Below are positions 1 to 13,600 of a stretch of DNA of 64,000 bases, one piece after another. This stretch comes from Lateolabrax maculatus (Eukaryota; Chordata; Actinopteri; Acropomatiformes; Lateolabracidae). Under the pieces are notes generated by a model. It was not told the DNA's origin. It saw only the letters and a list, made by a program, of their open reading frames with translations, and did not search any database. The DNA lies in contig CM062215.1 of NCBI GenBank assembly GCA_031216445.1, positions 11,038,501 through 11,102,500 of the forward strand, read 5' to 3'. The position numbers were made by a program, and so were the translations under genes. The number at the start of each line of letters is the position of its first letter. Within the stretch, counting starts at the first letter, position 1.

Positions 1-113
1 ACAAATAAAACGCTACATCACGTAATAAACTGAGCAGCACTGCCCTCCTCTGGAGAAATGAAGGCTCATTTAGATTCAGAAAAACAAACTGAGAAGGGAA
101 ATGGTGCACAAAC

Positions 114-325
114 CGGTAAGTGGTCTCCATCTTTGACCGACTGCACAGAAGAGGTCTGTGAGAGCACAGAGTTCTGGGAAAGCGTTCTGCCCCTCGTCAG
201 GATATCTTGAGGAGGCGGTTGTTGCTCCTCCTCCTCGTCCTTCTTCAGCAGGGAGGTGAAGTCCACGCCAGACTGCTGCAGCTCTGTATACGTCCCCTTA
301 GCCACCATGTGACCCTGACATATGT

Positions 326-375
<50 letters not shown>

Positions 376-1618
376 AGGATACTTGGCACATCTGCGGTTG
401 TGTTTATATACCACAGCCAACACCTAAACACTATCTCGTCATGTATACACAAACATGACATGTTTATGGTAAATACATTCTGAAGTCCAGACAGTGACCT
501 GAACAGACTTTAATATGCATGTTGTCTGATTTGGTTTTCCATTCACAGAATTTCAGACATTTATTTTAGACACAAGTGGTTGTTGCGTGAGGCCCACAGA
601 GGCCCTCTGTTGGAGAAGGTGAACACTGTACATAGAGTGCAAAGCGTGTGTTAACAGGGACCGACCTCCTTCAGGACCAGAATCTGGTCGGCTGCCTTCA
701 GGTACTGCAGCTGGTGTGTGACCAGGATCCGAGGCTTGTTCTTCAGAAGGCCACAGATACACCTGATGCATGGACACACAGTGAAGATCCTGTCAGGTTT
801 TAACGTATATACTGCATGTTTTAGGTCTATAAAAGGAGTAGCAACTTGTGTTGGAATTCAAAAGAAAAACTAATTTACTGTATCTGTGTGTGCCTTCCTA
901 TTCCTTATTATAGTTGTTACATAATGGTCTTTGGGACTGTATTGTCCAAGAGGAAGAGTGTAAGAGGAAGAGTGGGGCCAAGTTCAATTGTCTGTCTGAC
1001 ACTAGCAGCACCACACCTCTTCCTGGCTCAGGCTTACTTCTGGCCTTTCAAACACTGTAAACCTTTCCTTGATCTTAGTGTTTTTGTTATTTGGACTTAA
1101 TGCATCTTGAGTGAAAACATACTATCAACTAATGTGGCGCTGCATATATCTATCGCTCAGTGGGAACTATATGCTAAAAACAAAGTAAAAAAGCCACATT
1201 ATGTAACAGTGCAGATTTGCACATTTCCGCCCGTCTTTTTACGGGAACTTTCTCCTGCCATGACGTGACGCTGAGGGCTTTCCACTCCAGCTTTGAAGCT
1301 ACCAGGGGGTGTTGACCAGAACACTCCAGTATTTTCCTGTTTGGTAGATCAAATAAATCAACCATGCTGTGGTTTCACAGCGTGACTCGTTAACCTGCTG
1401 CCCTAATATGTGCACATGAGAGCACGTGGATCGGTGGAGGAAACAAAACCACACAGACTTGAAGGGTCTATGGTGAGAAGAAAAGTTCATGCCTGAAACA
1501 CTTTGTACAACTCTTAAATCACTCACTGTTCAAACAGGTGTCTTCCGACCTCAGCATCCACAGCACTTAAAGGGTCATCCAGGAGGTAGATGTCTGCATC
1601 CTGATACACAGCCCTGAC

Positions 1619-1675
<57 letters not shown>

Positions 1676-4600
1676 TTGCACCACCTCTGCAATGATTTGT
1701 CTCTGAACTTTCTTAGTTTTGATAGGACTGCTATTTTTCTTCTTCCTCTGCATCCATCTCTTGTGGTGCGCCATCTTAGGTCCAACTTTTTTCTCCTTAA
1801 AGGGCCTGTCATTGTGGTGAGGTCACAAGTCTGGTAACCTCACTTCTTTCCAACTCCACACCCTCTTTAAGGCTGGTGTTTCTGTGCAGCAGCCTTTGGT
1901 ATTATTACATATATCTAAATTGGTTTTCATTTTAATTATCTAGTTATATTTCTTTTTCTAATCATCATATACTGTAAAGCTCACCTGGTTTCTTTATTGT
2001 AATAATCTGGACTGTGCTCTTACCTGGCCAGGTTGACACGAGCTTTCTGTCCCCCGCTGAGTGTGGCTCCTCTGTCCCCGATCAGTGTCAGGTCTCCATC
2101 TGGGAGCAGCTCCAGGTCCTTCACAAACGGACAGAACAATATAATGAATGTGGACCTCACAAACACCAAAACAGAGGAGTGAACACACTGAACTTGTATT
2201 ACATATTCAAAAAGGTGTGCAGAATGTGAAGCCTTGGGAGGATTCACAACTTTTTAAAGCATTTACCCAGACATTCTGACAGTAGACAATATCGAGTTGA
2301 CAGATAAGGAGGGGAGAGAGAAAGGGGGCATGAAATGCATTACTTGATCTTTACATGGGTACCAGAGCAAGTATCACCAGGCTCAGCTAAAGACACAATC
2401 TGAGGCTGCCATGCACAGTTAAGAAGTAGAAACTCAGGGACTGTCAGAGCCTACCCTCTTGTGATGCATTCTTTTTCTGTACGCATTCAGAAATGTGAGA
2501 ATCCTATGTGCCACTTCCCCCGTAAAAGGTGTTTTTTATAAAACAAACATTTAGATAGCTAATTAATATGCCAGCTTCTTTTTTCTTCTCATTTCTTGTC
2601 TCTGTTGTATATCATTGCAAACTAAATATCTTTGGGTTTTGGACTGTTGGTAAAATAAAACAAGACATTTGAAAAGCTCACCTTGGGCTCTCAGGAATTG
2701 AAATTTGCCCCTAATTTTCTGACATTTTACAGACAATACAATCATTCCATTAATCCTATCATTAATCCAATAATGATAGACTGATTAATAAAATATAAAT
2801 TAAGCATGAGTTGCCTCTCTATGTCCAAATAGCTTTAAACATGACAGAGTTTAAAGTCTGTGTCATGCAAATGCAAACTTATACTTACAGGTACGTGTAT
2901 ACATGGCAGAGAAAATCAGGGTTTCTCCTGTAGAAATCTACCTCTGTTAACAAAATTCTACTTAATCCCTTACAACCATTGAGGAAACAGTGTTTCTTGT
3001 TTTGAATTAAATCATTACACAACTTGACAATAACTAAGACACTAAAGTGCCCTCTCTCACCTTGACCGGAGGGACACGTGAGCATGCGTTTCATCGGCTC
3101 TAGTTCAGTGTTCAACACCATTGTGTCCTCCAAGATCGGCATCAAGCTGGGACCTGGGACTCGACACCACCTTGTCATTCTTATTTGTTTTTTTACTTGT
3201 GTGTTATCTTTTTAATACACATCTGTATGAGCATTGTTGGTCGGAACCTGAGATTCAAGATTTTCATTGCCAATGACTGCTTCACGGTAATTGTTGTCCA
3301 TGTGACAAATAAACTTGAACTTTGATGCGAGTGAGTCAGCACATTGCTGTTCTGACCTGAAAGCTGTCAGGAAATTACTATGACTGCATATAGAAAGATT
3401 AACCTGATTTATGGTGTAGGAAAGGTGTGCATGCATGTGTGTGTGTGTGTGCGCCAGACAATACTACCATAATAGGTCAAATCAAATAAAAAGATAAGTG
3501 TGTCTGGTCTGCGTCAGAGCAGAACAGAACATTTGACTTTGTGATAGTGTTTTTTTATTAGAAATATTTCTGTTCATTCTGCTCAATTAGAAGTGGACAA
3601 GGTCACAGGACTCACTCACTGGTAACTCATTTACTGGTCCCAGCTTCTGTCACCTCTCCTCTAGTTATAGTGACAGTTAAGTGCTATCACAGTTCAACCT
3701 CTGGTCTGAGTAGTTCTCCGCTGCCCAAACAAAGCAATCAACGAATTGAGCTCAAACTGCCGAACATGAATGAAAACAAATGGGACCATAATAACATTTC
3801 AAACCACAAAGCAGCACAAGAAACGTTGTAACCATTCTTAACAGTCTTCAACAGTCTGCCTGTGCTGTCAAAGCGTATGTACAACACTGCTGGTCAAATA
3901 CAGTAAGCCTACAGGCAGAAAAATAATTCTGCTGCCTGAGGATCCTTTTTGTCAGGTCACTGCTGTCAGGGAGGAATGAATGAGCAGCACCTAGTCAGCT
4001 TGTTCTTAGAGCTATTGTGGCTTCTGTTTTGTCTTTTATGCTGCTGTTCTTTTTGGTCTAGCAAACCAACAGCTGGTTGGAGAAACCTCACATTTTCAGA
4101 CTCATAGTCTCAGCTTATATCAGCCGATATGGATGTGTCATAACATCAGCTTTATCTATGCATCAATATCCATATACAAATAATTGTCAGGTGCCTGTAT
4201 GTACAACAGGTTTTGCTTGCTGTAATCCTTAGGAAAGCTCATTTAGATTGTTGTTCAGCGTCTGTGGCTCTTGTGTTGTGTAGCAGGCTGCTGTCTGGCT
4301 GAGAATGACTGTTAACGCTGACGTTACTGCTTCATAGATTCAAGATTTGTTGGCTGTATTGAAATAAGGTCTCCATCTACGTAGATGGACGGTAAATGGT
4401 ATTCCAGGGGCGCCATCATGAAATCAAATAATATAAAATATTAATTTCTCCCTTTTGGGAGCAGAAACTGTATTCTGTAGCAAACAAAAAACATGCTCTT
4501 TAATTTCAGTTGGACTTTAATGGTCAGAATGAATAGGAGGAATGATTACAGCAACCACCCTATGTTCATATGAGCACCACTACTTGAAAAAGTATGAACC

Positions 4601-7600
4601 TGATTAGTGCTAGCAAGTATATGACATCATATTTTCCAACTGAGCCTCGCTTCAAACCAGCAAGAAAAGCAGACAAAAATAAATGCAAAAATCTCTCGCA
4701 AAAAAAAAAAAAAAAAGACAAAACTGTTCAAATGTTGGCGGAAAATAGTGTGTTCGTGTAGGACCCCACTGGTCACAGTAAGAAGCTGATTGAGAACATT
4801 TGTTTTCAGGGCCTTTAATCAATCCTAGAAAAACGCTATCATTTCAACTTTTCAAAAACTAAAGTATTGATATGTGTAAAAACACACACGCCAACCTCTC
4901 AATTACCAAAGCCAAATGATCAGTGTGCCACCAAATCCAGGCTCAGTTCTCCAAACCCATCAAATTATCAATTCATATTATCAAAAAGAGTCCAACACCA
5001 ACACCAGTCACCTGTGTGGGTCTCAGACTGCATCCTGCTGCAACATTCCTGCTGAGCCGGTCTAGGCAGGGAGTCACCTGACTGATGTTGCATTAAAAAA
5101 CGCTGGTTCACATGATCCAGCTGTCTTTAACAGGCTGGCCAAGAATCAATAATCACTATGACCTCTCTGTCCTCCTATACTATTGCAACAAATCTCCACA
5201 ATATAGTACAGCCCTGATCAGACATAGACATGTCACCACAGTGACCTTGAATTATATAGTTCATCCTAATTAAATATAACTAATATAAACCCTTCATCTG
5301 CATTGGTCCCACTGTTCCTACTGACATCAAAAGATAGTGGGGAAGTAGTAAAGCCCACCTCTTGCATGTTTTGATTGGCTCCCTGGGCCAAGTGTGACAT
5401 TGACTAGTGGCTAGTCTCACAAAGATCACTTGGGTTTTTGGTAACTAACGCTGCAGGCCAAACCTGCATGGAGGAGTTGAATATTACATAGAATAGTTAC
5501 ATTCTTACAATCCAAAGACTTCTTTCCTTTTACCTTTTTTTGCTGTAACACACTGCTTTTAGTATTTTGTAGTATTATTTTCATCTGTTATATTTTAGTG
5601 CTGTGCTTAGTGTTTGTAATTTAACTTACAAAGTCATTCATTTTTCTTTGCTGCAATGAATTCATTTTACAGAATTTGCTCTGGATCTGTTGGTATTGTA
5701 ACTACTATTATTTATTGATTAATCAGGCAAGAATTAAAAGAGGTAATTGGTAACCAGCATTCTGCCATCTTGTCTGAAGTCATTATATGTCATTTTTTCT
5801 ACATGTAATGAGTCAATCCTTTATCTATCTAAACTACAATGTGTACTTGGGGTTTTTGCTGTAATCTATGGTAACAATTAAATTCTCTCTCACCCTCTTT
5901 AGAGCGCAGGCTCTGATGACTTTCTCATACTTCTGGGAGTTCAGCTCTTTCCCAAACAGGATGTTACTGCGGATGGTTCCAGGGAACACCCAGGGCTGCT
6001 GGGCAGCATAGGTCAGCTGACCTTTGACCTTCAGCACCCCCTTTTCATCAGGCAGCTCTCCCAGGATGGAGCTCAACAGTGATGACTGGGTGGACAGAGA
6101 AAGGCTGATGAGTGGTGGAAATGTACACAAACTACCCAAACGATTCCACCTTCTTCTTATTTGAGTGTCTACAACAGGTAACAATTTACTGTTTTCTGGT
6201 GCTGAAATGAAGACATGAGTATGTAACTGACCTTTCCAGCTCCCACTGGTCCAATTACAGCAAACAGCTGATTTGAGTTTAGCGAAAGGGAGACGTTCTG
6301 CAGAGACGGAGCATCCTGACTCTGCAGGAGGTATAAAACATGTGTAAAGATTAGAGTATAATTAACCAGAAATGATGAAACTATGTCCCTAGAGACTGAA
6401 AACAAAACTTTACCACTTAAAAAACAATATATATATATATATATTTTCCCTTTCTTTTTGGTTTATTTTTCCCCTTTCCCTTTCCCCTTCTGGAAAAAAG
6501 ATTGTTGATATTTGAACTCAACAGCCAAACAAATAACGACAAAGTGTATGTATTTAACAACCGTGGAATGAGAACAGAGAAAATATAACCTACAACACAG
6601 CTTCCATTTTAGGATTCCTATGTATTTTGCTCCAACCTTTGAGTGTTTTGACACTAAAGAGGTGTGGTGCACTTTCCATCATTACTTCCATTATTCAAAC
6701 TACTGGCTACTGTTTTTTTATTTTGGGCACTCCACACACTCACTCAATGTGCATTTACAGTGAAATTGTGTATTTTTAACTACTGGCATATGCGGGGCAG
6801 CCAAGGGTTGCCGCTGTGAGGGATGATGAGGGACTCAAAAAGTCGAACAGTCAGAAAAATGCTAACTTTCAGGGAAAATCATTTCAATCACTTCCAACAG
6901 CCTGACAAGACAGAGGGTAAGTATATGACAAATGTGGGACTTGCATTATGTTTGTGAGGTAGTATTTTATGTTTTACAATTTATCATCAGGGTATTCCAA
7001 TATGGTATTTTTATGACAGATTGTTATTTTAATTTATTTTTATATGACCACAATATCCAAAAAGACAAGAGTCTATGTATTAGTACATACATTATGTGTT
7101 GGTATGTCATGTTTCATCGTACTAGCAGTCTGTGGCAGTTCTAGTGTCCCACGAGCAGAACAGTGGGTGGTAAAGGGTTAAAGAAAATTCCTGGAATGGT
7201 TTAATATGTGTAATTTTATGATGTCTGGTATGTATACCAGTGTACACAAGGTATCTGACCTTGTCCCAGTAGCAGGTCAGGTCCTGGATCTCCACTGAGG
7301 GGTCATTCTTCTCATCCTGTGGCAGTGCAGTGCTGCCTTTTGTCATCTCATCCAGCATCAAGAACTCCTTGACCATAAGAAAAACAGAAGAGAGTCAGTG
7401 CCAAGTTCAAAGGGCTGTACATAACCCAGCAGTCATAGAACAGTAAATTCACTTCACGGTTGTCTCCACAAGTATTATGTAACATGCACACTTGAGTGAC
7501 CAAGGTCTTTAGATGAGTCTTTAGCTGCAGTGGTTGGGTAAATCATCAGGTGATGTTTCATAACTGCCAGGTTTTAAAATTACATTTCAAGCTAAGCATA

Positions 7601-10600
7601 TCTTTATAAAAAAAAATAAAACAATCAAAAATGAGGACGATGGTGTTACAGAGTTACACCTTCAACTTAACACTATGTCAGAGCCTTTTTCTGCTTTCAC
7701 ACATTTGCTTTCGTTGAAAGCAAGACACAACAGGACCTTAAAGAGCATGCTAACTAAAAAGTAGGATATCAACTTAAAGTCGGCTGGGAAAATAATGTTT
7801 GTAGATAATTTTTTAACCTTACAATTGCAATTGGGAAGCTCATGTGAAAGCAGGGCTGAGTTTATTGCAACAGTGCATAAAACCTTCAGACACACATGGT
7901 GGTGTAAATATTCAGGTGTGACAGTGATTCTGCAGTTTGTGATCTGCACAGGATCACAAACCAAAGAGAAGCACCGCTCCATTCCGCAGAAGCGTGCCTT
8001 TCTGTAAGTCAAATGGAGGAACAATTATTTATTATGACTTTAAACTTGCTCTGAAGCTGTGCCAGGTTAATCTCAAGTCCAAGTGAGAGCAAGCCCTGCT
8101 CACTTGTTTCTCATTTTTTCCTTTTAATGAAGAGCAGCATCCTGGTATGTTACTGATACCACTGCAAAATATGCTGTTTTTTTTTTTTATAAATACAGTT
8201 TAATTAAAAATGTGTATAACATTTTGGTGGGGGGCATTAATATCTACCTTAAAGTTAAAAAAAAAAAACAAACAAACCAAAAAAAACTGTTATACATTCC
8301 AATACTAAACCACAATTTCTGAAAACTGAACTCGAAATAATAAAAGCACCGTACCTGAATCCTGCGTATGCTGACGCGGCACTCAAACAGCTTCTCGATG
8401 GCACTGGGGAAGAACAGTGTGACGGTGAGCCGCACAGCAGTGTACAGCGACACCGTCACAAACACACGGCTGGCTGATATGGTGTTTCCCAGCAGGACAT
8501 AGAGGGAGAAGGTGATGAAGACGATGATCTTGCTGGCGCAGAAGAAGGATGCCATGTTGAGACCTCGTAAGTAGGAGCTCTTCATGATCTTGGAGATCTC
8601 CTTCCTAAGACGACACAGAGTTCCAACAATAACATGCTTTAATCTTTAAATAGAGCTCTTGATCAAAATCACATCAGTTAGGGATGACAACTTAGGAGGT
8701 ATGAGGCTTTTGGCAGAGGCGGATTTTAATACCTGGCTAAATGTGGTGGGGGATATGGAGGAATGGATGGGAGACTTGTTAGTGGTTGTTTCAGTGGTGT
8801 GGGTTAGCCTCCCCCAGTCTCATTTTGTTGGTCCATAAAGATGTGCCTACCCTATAGCAACCACAACTTTGTACCTATAAGGCTGAAATTTGCCATAGAG
8901 GTCAAGTGTTTTTGAGCTTGTGTGTGAATTCATGCATGCATGCGTAGAAGGATTAGTGTACGTGGCGGCATAACTATTGCGAACTCACGCTTGTTTTTTC
9001 AGACCATCTAATTTCAGATTAGATGTGAATAAAATCAAGAGGACTGCGGAAAAAACAAAGCCACGTGGAGTAGGCTGCTATGGCAACACACAAATGGTAA
9101 AAGGTAACGGAGGAATCTCACAGCCATAAACTGCATACCCAACCAAGATCAACAACCAGAATTGAAAACACAACCGAGAGAGCAACTTCACCGAGTTCAA
9201 CCCAACAAGAAACTTCTGAACGCTGACGGAGTACGCTGTCAGTACAGCAGAGGGAAAAAAAAAAAACTCAGAAAAATGACTAAATCGAGCAACACGGTGC
9301 ATAAATACAAACCAACAAATATGACTCATGACTAACAGAGCTGGGATGCCTTGAAGGCAGGATTTCATGCTCCTTTGGACACTGATAAATTCAGATTTTA
9401 CGGTCAACTAAATGGCAATATGCCATTTAATTGAAACATTGCTAGAATACAGACTATGAAACAGCCCAGTAATGGATAGTTGTGTGTAATAGCTGTATGT
9501 TAATGTTTTACCTGTAAAAGCAGTCAACACTTTCGACACTTACTAGACAACTGACTGTTAATCACACATCAGCGAGGACACCCAGTAGATAGCAGCAGCC
9601 GTGCTCCAAAACTTGACCGGCACAGTGCCAGTTGGGTGTGATTTCCACGCCATGCCATGCAATCCTTCACACAAAACACTACATACCACTTGTGCACAGA
9701 ATTGACTGCACGATGCAGCAAGAAACCAAAATACCACATGTCCCAACAGCATCATAAACAATACTGTTTATTAGTCGGTAGTGTGGCTGAATCCACTTGG
9801 GAAAGGTATTACCACAAACATAATTAGAACCTATTTAGCTACAATTGCTTTGATTTTGAGTTTCCTTTAACCTTTTAAAAAGAATTTAAATCAAATTTTT
9901 AATTTGATTTGTGATCCAGTACCTCTTTAAATGGTCACGTTGATCTAAAAATATCCGTACTGTGAAAAGAAAATTGCTGACCAGAAAAATCCTATTATGT
10001 TTTTACCTTCTGACCTCGGAGACCAGAGCAGCGAAGGGTTTCTCCCAGGCATACATCTTGATGATCCTAATTCCAGACACCACCTCGTTCATTGTGCGGA
10101 TTCTGCTGTCAGTCAGTACAGCCGTCTTACTCCTGTATAGAAAAGTACAAGTTTGCTTAAATACTGCAGAAATGTAGTTCAACACAAAATAAACAATTCT
10201 GTCAACTATTAAAATGAGTTTCTAAGTGCTTGCAAATGTACACTAATTCCTACATAATTCGGCACACATTTCTATATCTGTAAGGGTTCAATTACAACCA
10301 ACAGCTACTTGCACTTAAAGCTTAGAGTTAGCTTAAAGTTTAAAGGAAATTGAAAACAGGTTTAACAAATGGCATGTAACCAGGCAGCTCCACCCTGCAG
10401 CTGTCTTTATTTTAATGACAGAGACTAATTCAAAACATAACTTTGCCCTTTCCCAGTTCTACCTGTTCATGCAGCATTGGGTTCATTAACCATCAACAAA
10501 GGCTAAAATTTTATAAATGGATGAATAAAAAGAAGTTCCACAAGGGCTATTTATGACCTTTGAATAAGTCTGACTTTCACATAACACATCCTTTTTAAAA

Positions 10601-13600
10601 AAGGTGTGTTTGATGGTTTGTGACACTTGAGCTATTCATGCAGTCATCTCCCAAAGACAACAAACACCTGTCCTTTGGCCTAGGACATGTAGCTTTAGCC
10701 TCTGTCTTAAGCATGGTATAATTCATCGATGAATAAAGAAACACTCTGGTCAGTCTCTGTTGACTTAAATTCCACACATCAGAGGCTGCATAGGCTCTGC
10801 TTGATAACCCCCCCCACTAGCCTTGTGATACCCAAGCTGCCATGAGAACAAGGTCATAAAGAGGGAGTGTATGGCTTCTCTTAGTATTGTCCATCTTGTA
10901 TTCTTCTCCAAACACCAGAATCCAGTCAGAACCAGTTTCCCACAAGCGTGTTCAAGTCGCAAGATGTCCGAAGGTCTGCTAATATTTACAACTGCACAGT
11001 CGGAACCTCCTCACACGTCAATGTTTGAAATATCAGCTGTTTTTATATCAGTTTCCAGGTCGTTTTAGACTCTAAAAAGCAGCTGAACAACAGAAAAATG
11101 TGGACTATTTAGTGTGTGTGTATTACCTGAACTTAGAAAAGAGCCTTCCAAACATGGTTTGCACAGGCATCAGGAACATGAGGACCACCATGCCTGCCAA
11201 GCATGATGGACCGATTTCTGCCCACAGCAGCCCCACGACCGCTGCTGCCTGGAGGGGCCCCACCCACAAGAAGTGAAGAAAGATAGTCACCTGTTGAAGA
11301 GAACATACCATGAATGAGCTGGAACATTATCAGAAAAGCAAGCAACAGCAGGACAAAACTACTTTCGACACATCTGAGTCACACTGTGATCACCGAGACC
11401 CAAGTCTGTTCTGAGGAAGTGTGTGTACTCACCCCCAAAATTCAGTAATGGGCCATTTTTACAGGAAGGGTAGACTGACTCGACAGTTACTTTCAAAAGA
11501 CTTTAATCCAAAGCAGCATGATAGCATGACATGGTGTAATAAAAAGCCCATTGCCAAGAAACAAAATGCCCTGAAGAAACTGTGGAGTTCTCACAGCAGG
11601 CTCTGACCCACTGATTAAAACGAAACTCAACTCAAACTGGGTTTGGTGTAGGGCTGGTGCCTTTCAACATAACGGATTATTGAAATCTGCCTAATGTGCG
11701 CCGACGTGTTTCAATTAAATTTGATGGTCAAAGCATGTATTCCCTGTAGAACAAACTGCAGCTAAAAGACCCCTGCCCACAATCATCAAAGTGTGGGAGT
11801 GGGTTGGCAACATTACCACGCCGGCGTACGCCCGTGGTTCACCGAGTAGGGGAGTTTGTACACTACTTGACAGTTATCGTAGTTGGCTGCTAAAGTGTAA
11901 TTTACATAAACACAAACAAGTCAAGGGAGACATGATAAGACAGAACTGATGAGTGTCATTCAGGCTTACATAAAACCATATTGGGAACGTTATAGAGTGT
12001 AAGCTGAAAATGGTTTAAACTAAATTTACAAACTGTTCTTACTGTCTGTGACTGTCGATGAATTAGTTGTTGGTGTTGAAAAAAGAATGGTTAAAAAAAG
12101 AATTGTTAGGTGCATTCCTAGTTTGGTGCCACAAAGGCTCAGAGCATAATCAAACCTGAACCTCACGTTAGGAATGATTTGTCAAGACCGTAACCACCCA
12201 CACACAGTATAAAAATCTGTCACACCCATCAAACCAATGCATTTTGTGGCGATAATCATGCCAACAACTCAAATGCCTCATAAGCGGTAACTTCCATAAA
12301 TCAAACTTTCACTCCTTGGAATTTCACCAGACTACACTCCATTTCATAACATGATCCAGTAAATAGTGTATATAGATTCTCATCATCAGTCATCCAGGTG
12401 GTAGGATATCTAGATCTGGACTATTTTCTACTAATATATATATTTTTATTTAGTTTGAGATAACTGATTCAGTGCAGCTCTGGATAGTTTGTGGTCCGCT
12501 CACTCTGTCTGCTGTCAATTTTTCCTTGCAAAACGTGTGGCGTAAACCACAATATCTATCTGTTCATGGTCCAAAAAGCTGTGCCCAACCTATAGTAACC
12601 ACAACTTTCTACCTATGAGGATGAAATTTGCCATGGAGGTCAAGTGTTAAATTTAATAGTACGTACATCATCAAACTTGTTGACGTCATTGGAAAGGAGG
12701 TTGACAATCTGGCCCGTGGTGGTCTTTCCCATGGCTGAACTGCTGAGACACAAAGCCTAGAAACAGACAGGAATCATCATCATCATCAGTGAAGCAGCAT
12801 CAAACGCACTTCTATTTCAAATATCACAAACACTGTCTATTTGAGCAGTCCTAAGCAGAACTCTTTTAAGAAGCACAAGTGAATTGTCTTTCTGCTGACC
12901 TTCTTGTAGATCATGTGGCACATTGCCACTCTGATCTTCATGCCTGTTCTCTGCACATGGTAGAAGTAGAGGTGATGGAGCAGCGCCAGGCCAATGGTGC
13001 AGATGGACAAGGCGGCCGCGTAGCCGAGAGTCTCGTGCAGAGCTTTCTTATTCTCTGGGTCATAATTCTCAAAGTACACAATCATCTTCCCCAAGACGAC
13101 CGGCTGGATCACTTTAATGACCTCCTGATATGCAGGGGAGGAGATAAAGAAGGGTGAGCATCATGACACACTAATTACAGTGTGATAGTGGACGATTATA
13201 TTCACAAGGGTCTGGAATTGACAATTAACACCACAGAATGTTCTGATCAAAATCTGCTGAACAGTGCAGGGCTTTGGTTGTTGAACTGAGATGAAATCTC
13301 CTGTTTTTAAATATTTGTTTTGTGTTAAACCAATGTAGTTAGTGCTGAATATATGAACATATAGTTTTTCACTGGGTCTGTTTTTATTGTTTGCTTTAAT
13401 AAAAAGAACAGCATGTAAAATCATTTCAGAGCCAGATTTTACACCTGATTCAGCTCATTTCCAAATCTTAACACACGTACCTCAATGAGGGTAAAGAATC
13501 CCAGCACTCCATATGGTTTCCAGTAGCACTTAATGATGGCTTTGGTGAGTGTAGGTGTCCGCAGTTCTTTGGTAGCCTTCTGGACCTCATGATCCCAGTA

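Noticed and set aside
66..461. Single 131-codon frame through abcc4 exon 15 and the CA repeat
   Set aside because: Only 114-314 is conserved MRP4 sequence. The rest is read-through of the intronic TG repeat and of the next intron.
1523..1774. Frame with a poly-Cys-Val stretch upstream of abcc4 exon 13
   Set aside because: The Cys-Val run is translated TG microsatellite in the intron.
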